Notes under the pieces: model-generated
The model's database searches: none
Told to the model about the DNA's origin: nothing
The model's input: the letters and a program-made list of their open reading frames with translations, nothing else
Shown: positions 40,030-53,041 of the stretch, piece by piece
Position numbering within the stretch: the stretch's first letter is position 1
Layout of the letters: every line of letters begins with the position of its first letter
Position numbers and translations under genes: made by a program
Source of the DNA: Capitella teleta
Taxonomy: Eukaryota > Annelida > Polychaeta > Capitellidae
Direction of reading: 5' to 3'
Length of the DNA stretch: 64,000 nt
Assembly: GCA_000328365.1 (NCBI GenBank)
Contig: KB300094.1
Span: 423,598-487,597 of the forward strand

Positions 40030-41254
40030 GTTTTTCTGATCGAACTCTTATCCTGCGCTCTCCAGGGTTTACTAGATTTTTTTGATATAATATATTATTT
40101 TATTGCTTTACTCCTAAAAAAAAAAATATGGCACCCACATTCGTGTTAGTAACACAGAATTATCGTGAAGCCAATCCTCAAGAATTCCTTCTGTTATGTG
40201 AATCACATCCATCTCGTTGCACTCGAGAAAGGAATTTTAGGTCAAGCCACCTGTGTGTAGATTTCATTACCACAAATTCAGAGACAAAGTGCGTGTGTGT
40301 CTGGGACCAGTTTCTGTCGTGTGGTGTTTGTAATATCCACGAGTAATCTATGATAACAGAGTTTCGCCTAAGGCATCATTATTATGATATTCATTATTCT
40401 GGTTCGTGCAACTATGCACTGGCATTTAAGGTGAGGCAGCAGATTATAATCGACGTGAAAGGATTCATAAGTAACCGATGTGGCGACTAATGGGACAGAT
40501 GCCATATCGATTAGCTCTCAGCCCATGAATAACCAAAGCAATCCACATGGCAACACCGATCTGGTTGCACTCTGACCCCGTGGCCCAGTGCCAGTCGAGT
40601 TGCCAGCTTCGTTTGTCTGCCCTGAGGTCGTCTGCGTTTTGTGGTTGCAGTTTTGCTTCGGAACATAAGTCACAATTAAGGCTCTGATTAGTCAAGCAGA
40701 TTTCCGTGACATTAGGAAATCTTAAGAAGTTGAGATGAATATGAGGTGTGTTATGCTAGGAAGGGATTTGATTTGTGGGTACGAGGTGCGTTATGTTTTA
40801 AGCACATGTCGCTGACCAATGCTGTTTCCAGGTGTCATTAAGTCGAAAAGGTTCGTGGGTGAAGAGGAAAAGGGGTGTTGATGTTCAAATGGAAATGGAA
40901 ATGTGTTGAAAGGTGCCAACACAATATTGCATAACTATACAACGTTACAAATACTTACGATAACAGATCATGCGGGGACGAAATAGAATCAAAAATCTTA
41001 TCATTACGATTATAGTCATAACGGTACTGTATGCGTTATGATTACGCATGCTAAACAGTGGCCAGCAAAAACGAACTTGCGTAAATAGCAGTTTCTATAA
41101 TGTAATAATGGCGAACTTGGTGATAATGCAAAAAATTCCAACTCTCAAAACATAACGTCATTCCATAATGCGTTTAAAGTGTTCTGAATGAGAGTTACGT
41201 GGCTGTTCAGAAGTTTACAAGTAATTTATTTGTTGCATGGTAGCGTAGCAGAGG
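40030..41254. other. No gene seen
   Basis: Holds GCGTTATGT and GCGTTATGA words (40788, 41033). A 76-codon minus-strand frame at 40465-40695 is Trp-rich but unassigned. Confidence 0.45.
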
Positions 41255-41508
41255 ATTCACTGTTCTCCGGCGCAACTGAAAAGAAGCACCGGCACACACC
41301 GATGGAAAATCACCCCTATTTTGGTACATCTATTTCACTCGATTTCACATGACGTCACTCGGAATTCCCAAGATGCCTCACAAGGCGAAGCAGGTGAAAA
41401 TGAATTCACAATATTTGCTGAATACGACCAGTTGACTAAATGTTACCATAAATAGCAAACACCTGTCATCGGTGTGTGCCTGTGTCATTGTATATATGAC
41501 CAGTGAAA
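41255..41508. mobile_element. TTCACTGG-family MITE, copy 1
   Basis: Starts TTCACTGTTCTCCGGCG and ends GACCAGTGAAA. Inside, GGCACACACCGATG near the left end is complementary to CATCGGTGTGTGCC near the right, so the terminal inverted repeat is about 45-50 bp with gaps. It is closely similar to 62241-62503 over its length, including CCCTATTTTGGTACATC, ATGACGTCACTCGGAATTCC and GCTGAATACGACCAGTTGAC. No coding capacity. It carries a TGACGTCA palindrome. Confidence 0.8.
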
Positions 41509-41979
41509 GCAGATCGAGGACAGGGGATCAAAGGAGAACAAAACTGATGAACTCCAGAGAGACTCGCGCATAATTATAACAAAGAAAAGATCAATTCTAG
41601 AATATTCCAGGGAGTAAGGAAATAAGCTATATGTATGTAACGGCACGTTTCATAAAGGAAGTCATATTCCAGTGTGTCCTTCATCCGTATCATTTCATTT
41701 CACAATCGATGAGGCAACGAGATAAAGTTGTAAACAAGACTCCTTCTGAGACCTCCCACATTACTTGTATTCGTATTGTAATATATTCTTAAACAATAGT
41801 TTATTTCGTAAAATTACCCAGCTTTATTGGTGATCTTTAATACATGCATGTACAATGTTGTACATAGATATAAATCCAAGCGTCCATACAAAAAAAACAC
41901 CCAAATCAACTGTACATAGCAACCCACCCTTGAACATTACACGTTAAGCCAGATGAATATTTCTGTTATGATGTCATTG

Positions 41980-43907
41980 TCAATTATACAACCACAGCAC
42001 TTGCTGTCTTGCAGCCTTGGACATTTCCCTCCCGCTGTAACTCTGGTCCAACATTGCTTCTCCCACTTCCTTCACCGTTGCGTCAAACGGTTGAACTTTA
42101 TCCAAATCAGTCATGTTCAGGAAATCCTCAAACGACGCAGAATGACAGCTCAGAATGGCGGATCTTCCGCTCACCGTGAGACGTCTGCATGCGGTTCTTG
42201 CGAGGATCTTCAGCGGGGCCGGACCATCAAGCGCCTCGCCAATCCAACCGGAATTATACGAGTGTTCTCGAAGGTACTTCCCTACCTCGGTGTCCCGGAT
42301 CATTCGCATGAGAGTGACGTCACTTCCTGAGAGATATATCAGTCGTGCGACCCCGTATTTGCCGTAACGAAGAGCCAACCCAAAAAGACCGAACAGCACT
42401 AGATCGCTTTTGGCTGACTTCTTAAACTGATGAGCGAAATCTTCACCGAACATGGTTTCAATCTCGGCTGGTCTCAACTGGTGTAGAAAAGAATCCAACG
42501 AATTAATGTCGCTTATTCGTTGAATGAGATATTTCGCCGCGAAATGAACTTGGTCCTGTTGGTTTTCATTGTTGAACATCCAGCCAGAGGTTTCACTGAC
42601 TATTAAGGCGATTAAAATCGTCAGCAAGAAGTCGTCGTGGAGAGAATTATCAGCTTGCAGGAGAACTTGGACAATTTTTTCGTCTCTTATCAGCAGACAT
42701 GCATCGCGGATGATCTCGGGATGGACGATAGCTCCGTATCGCAAGAGAAGAGAGACGCCTTCCAGCGATCTGTTCTCCACTGCTCTATGCAACGCTGTCT
42801 CGCTATCTCGGTTGAAGAGATTGACAAAGCAATTGCCTTCCAGTAAGACTTTCATGCATTCTAAAGCTCTGGCTTGACCTCCCTCGTCGTCCGCTGAATT
42901 CCCAGGGCACGGTGTCGCGGACAGAATCAGCGCAGTGTTCTGCTGCAAGTCCTGTGCATCCACGTCTGCCCCTGGATGGAACGAATCTTAGAATATAAAT
43001 ATGTAAACCTAAGACAAAACACTCACCAGCGTCCAATAAGATGCTCACAGACTCCGCGTTGCCACTCTGCGCCGCATAGTGCAGAGCAGTTCTGCCCATG
43101 CGCGTCTCAGCCATATTGACATCGCATCCTTTCTTCGAAGCCAGCAGACACGTCATTTCCGTCCCAGCAGGACAAGTGCATGACACCATGAGAGCTGTTA
43201 TCCCGTTGTGGTCCGTGGCGTTGATTTTACTCCGATATTTCAGCAGAATCTTGGCACAATCGACCTGGTTGTTTTCCGCTGCTCTGTGCAGCGCCGTGCC
43301 TCCCACTGAAGTATGTTGCGCCAGCCAGGCTTGCGTGTGGGCTTGGCGTACCGAGAACGCTGGTGGCGTGGTCCCGTGACGCTCAGCGTGTTGCTTGGGG
43401 TGCTCTGAAGCACACGGGTCTGCTCCATTCTTCAGAAGGAGTCGACACACCTGCGTCTGCCCCAAGGCTGACGATAGCACTAATGCAGCGTCTAGCTCTT
43501 CTTTCGAGACATGTGTTGTTTTCAGTAATCTCGCTATTGTGTCTGTCTTCTGGCGACTAATAGCCTCAAGGAATCTGCAAAAAAAAATAAAAAAAAAAAA
43601 TAAATAAATAAATAAAAGGATGATAGTAATTGAATTTATCCTGTAAACTGATATCAAGCAGCTAATCATTAGACAACACATTCAACTACACTCCGTCATT
43701 CCCTTCGGGGAACAAATAAAACCGACTGGCCACAACTACTTAACAGTACAATGCCTACGGATTATCAATTGGTTGCACAGCAGTTTTATTCTCCTTAAAT
43801 ATCTTCCACAGCTTTCCTCTCATCCGTGAAAAGCTGCTTCCTCGTTTAACCGGGGACTCATATCCCAGGAAATCCTCAGAACTGCGAACAAAACTCCGAT
43901 GAAACAT
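41980..43907 (-). CDS. Ankyrin-repeat protein, probably with a C-terminal SOCS box (ASB-like)
   Basis: Three coding exons, 43907-43759, 43574-43027 and 42965-41980, give 560 residues. Ankyrin repeats run from about residue 52 to 290: TQVCRLLLKNGADP, GGTALHRAAENNQVDCAKIL, HNGITALMVSCTCP, MGRTALHYAAQSGNAESVSI and ETALHRAVENRSLEGVSLLL are plain units. The C-terminal PLKILARTACRR (483-494) followed by FEDFL resembles the BC-box part of a SOCS box, which in ASB proteins recruits elongin B/C and cullin-5 for ubiquitination; the match is partial. The basic N-terminus (KRGSSFSRMRGKLWKIF) is unassigned. An in-frame TGA upstream supports the start at 43907, and a short upstream frame (43971-43942) precedes it. 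If the SOCS box is not real, this is simply an ankyrin adaptor. Confidence 0.8.
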
Positions 43908-43971
43908 TTGAGATGCGGTTTGAAATCCACCATACCCGTATTTACGGTCTCTCTCGCTGATCAGACTTCAT

Positions 43972-45201
43972 AAACTCGGATTAGAAACATACACTTAGTC
44001 TAAAGCCATCGACATATCGCAATAATGATTTTATAATTAAGTCCTTAATGAACTACACAACCGCAAAATCACCCTATTATGCAACGAATTTCATCAGATT
44101 CCAATCACATTCAACCAAAACCAGGGACACGTAGATGATTAAACTGCTATTCAGGTTCTACCGTAGTGACAAACATTAGGGCTCACTGTTGACCAAGAGG
44201 TTTGGTCGATTGCTTCCAATGGTCGTCGACTACTTTGTCCAAAGCTTCTGTCGCTGAATCGGGCATGATCCTGCTGTTACTCTGATCCACCGCATAATCC
44301 TACGCCGTCTACAACGAGGATCTTCTCTCCATTGATTTATATACACCACCGTGCCGATTTGTTATTGCAAGAGTGATTCTACCATTGAGGTACTTTAGTG
44401 GAGGGAGGTTAGGGGGGGGGTGTAATTTAGTTTTTAACTCCTGATATAGAGTAGTTATAGGGAACGGAGTGTGAAGTTGGTGTTACATCTCGGCATATGG
44501 AGATGGCACTGTTTGTGTGATGTAGGGTTGACAACTTTGTTTATTTATGCTCACGATTGATCTGCATTCAATACCTCTGTTTGCATCGCGCGCGAGCTCT
44601 TTTTTTTTTTTTTTGTGTTCAAGTTTCTGTAAACTTAGGATAACTGAGTCGCGCTTTCATTCTTTGGAATATTGATCTGGTGATCAGTCAAATCTGAATT
44701 GCTGCAGGAAGCATTCATTCATCTGTGATTGGTTGAGGACTGCATGTGATGTGCTGAGTATTATGTCACAGAGGTAGAATGTTTGGGATCTTTTGAGTTA
44801 TCACTGTGTTAAAGCTAATCTGATTGCCATAATACCATGAATTAAATGCTTCCGACACTTTTTACAAGCATATAGTACGTGTATAACATAGTACGGTACA
44901 GTATATATAATTAATTGACTGGAACAATACCGCTTAATTAGATTCATGTCTGTCTCCTGAGCAGAATATATACATTTATACTCGCAATTAAAAAAAAAAG
45001 AGCAATATTTTGGGAACAGATTCATGCTTTGGGTAGATTTTATGTGAATACGCAATTTATTAATTGATTTCCGAATTATTTTATAAATTCGAATAATGTA
45101 AGCAACTAACGCTATGATCCATTAAATTGTCCTGTCAAACACAGAAATAAAAACCACACAGAAAATACACAAACATCTTGAAATCTGTTCATCGATGCAT
45201 G
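43972..45201. other. No gene seen
   Basis: Upstream region of the ankyrin gene and downstream region of the small E/P/H/C-rich frame. Contains a G-run at 44412-44420 and a T-run at 44600-44615. Confidence 0.45.
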
Positions 45202-45612
45202 TTAATCCAGATCACAAAAACATTCACTTTTTGAATGTTTGCACTTGTACACCCTGTGACATGGACAGTCACAGTCTTCAGGCCCATCTCTCTTATGACA
45301 TCGACACTCGAGAGGGAGATGACTGCCACGCTGGATTGCTCCATCGTCATCACTATCACAATCCTCTTCTGCCGGCTGCTGGTCTTCCTCTGGTGGAGGA
45401 GGTCCAGGAGGAGGGTGGTGGTGTGGAGGAGGTCCTGGAGGGTGGTGGTGGTGTGGAGGAAGTGCTTCTTCTGCCCTTTCCTCTTCTTCCTCCTCCTCCT
45501 CCTCCTCTTCCTCCTCACGTGGTGGTCCACTCCCGTGTGCTTTGCGATGTCTTCGCTTTGCTCCAGCTTTGACGACCTTCTTCAGTGGTCTTCCCACTGT
45601 CATGCGCAGCAT
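45202..45612 (-). CDS. Small hypothetical protein with Glu run, His/Pro block and Cys-rich tail
   Basis: A 136-residue frame with four contrasting zones. Residues 1-33 are basic (RPLKKVVKAGAKRRHRKAH). An acidic run of about thirteen Glu follows, then a His/Pro/Gly block (HHHH, PPGPPP and HHHPPPGPPPP), then an acidic linker (EEDCDSDDDG) and a Cys/His-rich end (ECRCHKRDG, DCDCPCHRVYKC, SECFC). The start ATG sits 1 bp after an acceptor-like TTATTTTCCATAG, so an upstream exon is possible. I recognise no family. The His and Cys blocks could bind metal; that is inference. The frame could also be a low-complexity artefact, though the ordered composition change argues for coding. Confidence 0.45.
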   Translation of the reverse strand: MLRMTVGRPLKKVVKAGAKRRHRKAHGSGPPREEEEEEEEEEEEERAEEALPPHHHHPPGPPPHHHPPPGPPPPEEDQQPAEEDCDSDDDGAIQRGSHLPLECRCHKRDGPEDCDCPCHRVYKCKHSKSECFCDLD

Positions 45613-47439
45613 TCTATGGAAAATAATCTTAAATTCTATTTTGACATTTCATCTGAAATTTCCATTGAGGGCGAATATCATCTCATCTAATTATGCATGA
45701 ACGTTATATTCCGTGCAATTGAGGGCTTTGAATTCAGACAGGAAAAGGGAAATCGACAGCGGAAAATTCCTCTTTAACAAATTATTATGGCAAAGAGGGC
45801 AATGGTTGCATGTTCATGGGATTGCATAGCTGCATTCTGTAACCGTAATCATCAATAATTATACAGACCATCGACCGTTTCAACACTCGTTCTTTGAGCA
45901 ATTAGATGGAAACAGCCAAACGAAATACGTTTGAATTAATAAATTAATTAATTAGTAAATTAACTTATTCAAAATCCCTGAACGCATTATAGTTTCTTGA
46001 TACTTTTGTTGGGGAGTTCAAAGGCCCTTTATAATTGGATGTTGTTTTAACCTGCGTCTCCAAAGTGGGACCACTAGTCAATCACTTCATTGAAGATAAA
46101 CCCGACGTAACATTATTATACCAATCACGTCGTATTCAAAATCACTAAGCAAACGAAATTCAAACGACTGCCTAGAAATTTGTAATCGAATGACAAGACC
46201 AAAGTAGTCGATTGCGATGTTTATGGAGACTAGTGTGTCCATTTCGCACGTTTAGCATTAGTTTTTGTGCCAGGTATTTTTGATCTTGTTTCAACAATAT
46301 ATATATATATATTGTATATATATAACTACGCTGAATTGTCTAAGAACCTAAAGTGCACAACAGTTATCGAATATAATCGTAAAATACTTACCTTGAACGT
46401 ATGTATTGGACCAAATATGCTTAAAATTAGTCATTAACACCTGTGCGGTGTACGTTGCTTATCAATTAAAGAGGAAATCCTGCTCCCCTTATCAATTAAT
46501 TTATTGGTTAAGGCTGTGATTTGCATTCTGCGGGGACGATTCGTTAATATTCATTTGTTCCATGCGAATTGTACGAACCAGTAATACACAGGTAAACTTC
46601 TGTGAGGGAATCATGCAAATTGACATGGAACATGCAATTTTAATTATTCTCTCGGTAAACATGCATGCGTACTCAATGGGGTGAGTTAGATTATGCAACA
46701 CAGTCAGAAGTCATAGAGCATCACATTCAGGATATAACACGGATCGCAATAAATCCCGCTGCACCGGAGAAGGCAGTCACGGAAGTTTAGTTTGTGTCAC
46801 TGGATTAATTGACACCCTCTCAATTGACACGGGTTGTGCTCATATCACCGTTTGTTTGTCATGAAACCCGGTTTTAGTGAGATCCTGTTCATTCGGGTGA
46901 CAGAATATAAAACGACAGAAGGTTTTGTTTAAAGTGTACCGCATAACTTCATAAAACTTGACCCCTCAGCATTCTACTATTACGTAATTTGAGCAGATAC
47001 TATAATGATTATAAATGATATCAGCCGTGCTTTGATTTCATGGAATCATATTTACTCGCCACTCCATATGTGGTCGTTCCGAATAATAATGATTATATCG
47101 ATACATCATAGCATGTCTAGTTTGCTTTTGAACATGAGTTATTTGAGGCAAGAACAGATGAGCACCAAACTAAAACTTATCACTTGAGTGGTGGGACTTT
47201 GCTCTGCTGTTTGGTGAATGGTGCTCACTTTAAGATGACTCATGACATCATTAATCATGACTATTTTATTTATTTTATTATGACTATTTTATGTTTCAAT
47301 GATACACGTCTACTACGTGCAGTTCATCCTATCTATTTCTAAACCTATAATGAACAAAAGAATCGTTACGCATCATCAATACAAATAATTTGATGCGTGT
47401 CGATTTCATTTGGTGAATGAGTGATCTGTATCGATGCTT
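45613..47439. other. No gene seen
   Basis: AT-rich spacer with a (TA)n tract at about 46300-46325. Confidence 0.5.
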
Positions 47440-47870
47440 CGATCATTTGCCACCTGGATTTTTACGATGCCATGTTTAACAGACACAGCGAGGGCAGGCA
47501 ACTGGAATGCTGCTTGCGGGAATGGACCACCATCAGGCTTCTCATCATTTTGGCGTCCACACCTCAACGATATCCCGGTTTATTTTTCGCGATTGCGTGC
47601 AACGGGTACTGTCCGAGACAGAGCTAGGACAGGGAGATATGTAAAGTGACCATTTGGCGCCAGGACAAAGCCATACCGATTCCTCCCTCCCACAGTATTT
47701 TCAACCGTCGAAATTGGGTTGTATTGTCGCATGATAAGTGTGGACGCGGTTAAGCCAAAGCTTCCTTAGGCTGAAATCACAGCTCGCCGCCCATTCCGAG
47801 TTCCAATCCTGACCCCTCCACTCCGCCAGAGATCCCTCAGATGGGCTCGGTCAGATGCACCGTAATAACC
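47440..47870 (+). pseudogene. Fragment of a Tc1/mariner-like DNA transposase
   Basis: Translated pieces in shifting frames follow the N-terminal half of Tc1-like transposases. RLRATGTVRDRARTGR matches the helix-turn-helix to GRPR hinge (about 47580-47635); KVTIWRQDKAI matches the segment after it; then ITARRPFRVPILTPPLRQRSLRWAR (given here as a spaced match near 47780-47850) matches the region before the DDE catalytic core. At least two frame changes are present and no catalytic core follows. No terminal repeats were found around it. Identification rests on wording typical of the family and was not searched. Confidence 0.6.
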
Positions 47871-50098
47871 GGCGCTTGGATAATTTAAATGAACTTTTAG
47901 ATTCACAATTATTCCAGAGAAAGCATCTTTCAATTTGGTTGAAATCCGTTGGGATCGATGAAATGTACATGCGTGATTTTACGATGTTCTCGACCAATAA
48001 CGCTCAAATTGTGCACAAATTAATAACCTTTCAGCAACAGTTGATCTCTTCTGCATTTTTACTCACATTACTATATAGAATTTATTTCATGTCGCACACA
48101 TGTATATTTTATATTTCGTACGAAACTGAGGGTGACTCAGCTTGGGGAAAGCGTATGGCCATTTTTATTTTTTTATTTTTTTTCACAATGGGAAGATAGG
48201 CCGATGACTCATCTTGCATAATACATGTAATAGCATATATATCTATGAAATATATATCTATGGTTGAAGCCGCCGGTATCCCCACCTCTCAAAAGCATTG
48301 ATTACAAACAATACATCTTTCGGAGGAGTTTGATCCAAGGCCTCTTGTTGTAGTTCATAGAAGGAATCAATTTCGTTGTTTGTGGAGTCTGTTGTACGTA
48401 GGAGCGCATTCCTAACCATGTAATAATTATGAGTTTCGAAGGAAGTACCTTCTTTTTCCCAAATTTACCCTAGTGTGATTACTGTCAGCTGCGAATCTCC
48501 AGCATTCAGTGCTTAACAAAACCAAGAAACATTATTTCTAGTTCTTCAATTTCTTTTGTGATGATTTGTACGTATTTCCCGATGCCCTTGTTCCATATGG
48601 CATCCCTTGAGATGTGACGAAGGCTCAAAAAAGTTCTTTCCTGCATGCAACTTTCGGATATAAACCTTCCTTGAGCGGGGTTTGGCATTACTCTTTCTTC
48701 ATTCTATCTTCAAGGGCAGTACTCTCACATCTCCCCCAGTAACCCTGAGCTGACTAGGAAGCCTCCAGGGCGCACCTCCTAATGGCATAACGCGATTATT
48801 ACGCGAATACTATAATGTGCTAGTACTTCAATTCCTCATGTTGGTAAATTGACCAGGGTACTATTAATGTGGTGGATGGTCAGGTCCTTCCACATTTGTG
48901 CTCTTGGGGTGTCGTCGAGTGACCTTCTTCTCGCGGCCATTACGGTGTCACTGGAGGACCATCATCCGAGGGTGTTGGAGATACTTGTTCCTTAGAAGGA
49001 ACTCGTGACGCAGCTAGCCGCCTTCGGTCCACGCGGGGCTGTGGCACGTGGGTTCAGGGGTCATCATGAAGGTCAGTCAGGTCAGGTCACAATACATTGT
49101 ATTAGAGTTATGAAATGTGTGCTTATGAAATGTGTGCGTTATGAAATGTGTGCGTTATGATGGTTATTCAGGTTTGCAAACTGGAGGGACTCGGCGCGCA
49201 CAGCTCTGAATTGAACTCCACAAGATACTAGTAGGGGCCTACATGCGCACGCATCAACATCGAGCGAAGGAGGTTCACCCTGTTTCGACCATTGTTGACC
49301 TACATTTATTAACATATTATAATTTCAACTAATTTATTGCCTTTTCTGTTCGTTCTTCAAGTCTGCGGCAGTTGAACTCGGACGCTCGATCAGAACGAAT
49401 TAATCAACATTGCTCCAGAAGAATTTTACTCGAACTGTCATGAAAAGATGCATGGCCAGCATACTATGGCCATAAATTATATGAAAATCAAAGTGCGAAT
49501 GTTCTTGTTTAAAACTTACATTCGAATATCCCTTTGTCAATAACCCTGCATGTTTTATTTTTATTTTTATTTTATTTTTTTATTTTAACCACACAGCCCA
49601 CAATAGAAAAAAAATCGATGTTTTGAACATCAATGCTTTGAATCGCAATAACTATCACGTGCGTGACCTCTCCGCGCGCTGACTGAGTGTGAGTGTGTCA
49701 CTTTCAAAAAAAAAAAAAAAAAAACAAAAAAAAAAACTAGTTCAGTCAAATTTCTCTATAATTTTAATACAGTCAGTAGATCAAACATTCGCGGCGTCAA
49801 AGGCGTACGTTGATTCAGCAATGAGCACGATTCATTGCGTGACGACCCATGGCGTCTGCTGGCAAAAACGTTCTCTTGTTTAGCGGCGTCCTGTTTGTCA
49901 TAATTATACGACATCGTTTACGGCACCCGGTAAATATATCAAATTCCATCTAAAATTTTAGAGGCCCCCAGATGATTATAGATCCAATTTTACGAATTCC
50001 CATTATCGTGTCTGTTATACATTTTACGTGAACTTTGCTGTTTATGGTAACTTATTTCATGATGAAGTTTCAAACGGAATTGTACAGAGTACAGAGTA
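47871..50098. other. No gene assigned; contains a GC-richer island
   Basis: A GC-richer island at about 48880-49060 has a short reverse-strand frame that might be coding but matches nothing I recognise. Immediately after it come two GCGTTATGA words 16 bp apart (49136, 49152) within a short GAAATGTGT repeat. A long A-run lies at 49707-49736. Confidence 0.4.
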
Positions 50099-50763
50099 CA
50101 GAGTGGGCCAAAAGTAATCTATCTACTCCATGTTATCCAAGATCACAATATGTTTCAATAGTGCAACGCATTTCTGAGAAAGTGTTACAATACAGATCGC
50201 ATGCAGTGTAAAAATCACACAAAAATAAGAGCAATAATTACTCGGTATGGTTAGTCTAACATGTCATGCTGCTATTCCTATCATTTATATTCCAATATCA
50301 TCAACATTTATGCCGATGTATCTCAATTAATAGAGTACCATTCCACGATATTTCCACTTTTGGCGGCAAACAGGTCCCGAGCCATGGAAAAGCATACGCT
50401 CTCGAATACTATTATTTTGTTTGAGAGGGCTATTTTTGGTGGCCGTAACACGAATGTATATTTCCTGAAATCAAGACACAGCAGATAATTTGTATTGAAA
50501 CGCCATGCAGCAGATGACATACTATAATTTCCGTTCATGGGCTCGTCTGATTCTACTCACAAAAAAAAAAAAAAAAAAAAAAAAAAATCTCTTCATGATC
50601 CCACCACTTGCATTAAACTCTTCCTCCCTCAATATAACTTTTTATTTGATTTATTTGCCAGAATGGGCACAGAATAACATAGTCAATCCATACCAGTTAT
50701 TTTTTTGAATAATCGATACATTGCAGCAATTTCGTTGTTGTTGACTACTTTTGGCCCACTCTG
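50099..50763. mobile_element. TA-flanked MITE, copy B (mariner-like ends)
   Basis: A 665-bp element with near-perfect terminal inverted repeats CAGAGTGGGCCAAAAGTA and TACTTTTGGCCCACTCTG, directly flanked by TA on both sides. Interior similar to 303-985 in the same orientation. Contains a long A-run (50562-50587) and no transposase frame. Confidence 0.85.
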
Positions 50764-52081
50764 TATTAGGTTTATCAGCTAAAGAGCAATATCAAACGAG
50801 CCATTATATAGTAATGGTAGTAATATAAAGTAACTGTGCAATATTAAAGCACCTATACTCACAATTAAAGGGAAATTATATAACACTTAAAGCACCAGCA
50901 TGCCGAGCTTTCATTGAGCTGTACTGATCACATTCAAGCAAATATTCCTCTTAAATTTGGCTTCAATTCTGATGATGGTCATGTGACCCCAATAAGCATT
51001 CTTGTAGTTCTATGAAACCAGCTGTCTAAGCACCCGTGCATTCCTCATTGGAATGTTGCTAAATATTTATATTCTTCTTTTTTTTTTTTTTTTTTTTTTT
51101 TTTTCTCGGGTGATAATTCAAATGCATTTTCATGATATTCAGAAAGCAGGAACATAAAAGAAAGCAAAACTCTACCTCTTGGCGTTCTATGTGTAGAGTA
51201 AGTCTCACTACAGACATCAGCGCAAAGTAGCACGTAAATAGGGCTCAATCACACGTGGAATGTACAAGCACCTTAAGTGACATCATAAATATATACGCTT
51301 CACTCCTTAAAAAAATCTAGGACCATTCAGCATCAAATTACTTTCAATTTTCAAACTATACCATTATCCCATGATGGAAATAGCTTTGAAAATAAAGCAA
51401 ATGATTACCAGCGTAAAACCTCCTTCCGTAAAATACTCTTATCGTTACATCTAATGTTTGCGTGATATACTTCACATATGTCACATATTTATTAAAGTTA
51501 CTCAATATAGTTACTCAATGAATGATGTCTGCAAATTTGGGTCCATGTACGAATATGATTATTCGTTTGATGAGCCACCCTCCTAAAAGGCACTCAAATT
51601 GTATTTAGTCTCTGAGTGGATGTTTGCTCCGATCATAACAATTGGTTCTGATTTAGTGAAATATATATTTTTTTCATAATTCTCACGTTCAGAAGAAGCA
51701 GACCTAATGCATGACTTAATTCGTATAACCTCGCTCAAATTAACCTTATGACTATGTTATCGAGATCTCAATCAATCTCTTCTGCAACAAGAATGTCAGT
51801 GATAGAAGAATCGTCAAATTTTATTTTTATAATTCAAATATATAACTGCATATAGTCAATAAATCAAACTTTTTCGTGCCCAACGTCTGGGGCGGCAACA
51901 GGAATGAGCAACGCGTGTGTTTGCCATTAAAAATATATATTCGACGAATAAGGTTTTATTTCAATAACGACCACTGATTCAAAACACGTGTCAGTGTATA
52001 ATTACGTCATCCTGATTTAGCTTGAGGCCAGCTATATTTAGTTTTAATGTAAACAACAACAATGATAGTTACACTACAAGT
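50764..52081. other. No gene seen
   Basis: AT-rich, with a T-run at 51078-51104. No supported exon. Confidence 0.5.
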
Positions 52082-52357
52082 TTAAGGTAAGTTTATGATG
52101 AGTTTATGGTAAGTTTATGGTGAGTTAAAGGTAAGTTTGTGGTGAGTTTAAGGTAAGTTTATGGTGAGTTAAAGGTAAGTTTGTGGTGAGTTTAGGGTAA
52201 GTTTATGGTGAGTTTAAGGTAAGTTTATGGTGAGTTTAAGGTAAGTTTATGGTGAGCTTAAGGTAAGTTTATGGTGAGCTTAAGGTAAGTTTATGGTGAG
52301 TTTAAGGTAAGTTTATGGTGAGTTTAGGGTAAGTTTATAGTGAGTTTAGGGTAAGTT
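52082..52357 (+). repeat. 22-bp minisatellite of alternating GGTAAGTTTA / GGTGAGTTTA
   Basis: About 12.5 copies of a 22-bp unit, itself two diverged 11-mers. GTAAGT occurs at 52087, 52109 and every 22 bp to 52351 (13 times). GTGAGT occurs about nine times midway between. Both hexamers equal the intron side of the 5' splice-site consensus. No gene is recognised around it. Confidence 0.97.
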
Positions 52358-53041
52358 TGTTAAACAGTAAAAAATATAACGTAATGTATCAAGCAATTCG
52401 CCATTAATTAGTAATATAAAAAGCTAGCAAATTAGCAATCGTTGATGTGTGGGGTTTATCAATAAAAAAGAAGGAAAAACCCTATATCTCCCAAATGGGT
52501 GACACTCAATGAGCAGACCTTTCATCGCAAGAACATTGAGGATATACAGAGGATAAAAACCAATCCATATATCCTCGATCGATCGAGCAAACAACAATCA
52601 CGATGATAAGCATTCGAACTCCAAGTCCGAGCCAGGATGTCTTCATACGTGATATATTGCAGATAATATGTAGTAAATGATACATTTGCATTAAATAAAA
52701 GACAAAGTCATCAGATACAATTGTGCTTAGTGAACGATAAAGTCAGATAACATCTCGAACCTACATTATTTTGTCTCCTCTTTTTGTTATTTATTATTGT
52801 TATTTTATTTTTTTTTACTCGCAAAGAATCCATCAACATTTAAGTTCTGATCATTCATTTTATTTAGCTCGTTTCTCACAGTTTCTGCCTTAATTTGTGT
52901 GTATTATATTCGAGGAAATATGGAAGAATGTGATCCAGATAAAATTTTTTGGCATAAATCATTAACAATGATATCCCAGCATTACACTCGCTATAGTCTT
53001 GGTGTGCCGTACGTAAAACAGAAATTTTCTTTCTTTCTTAA

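Noticed and set aside
48880-49060. GC-richer island with a short reverse-strand frame that might be an exon
   Set aside because: Too short and unmatched to any family I know; no clear splice borders.
52082-52357. CRISPR-like or telomere-like array
   Set aside because: No spacers of constant size between unique repeats and no telomeric unit; it is a simple 22-bp tandem repeat in an animal genome.
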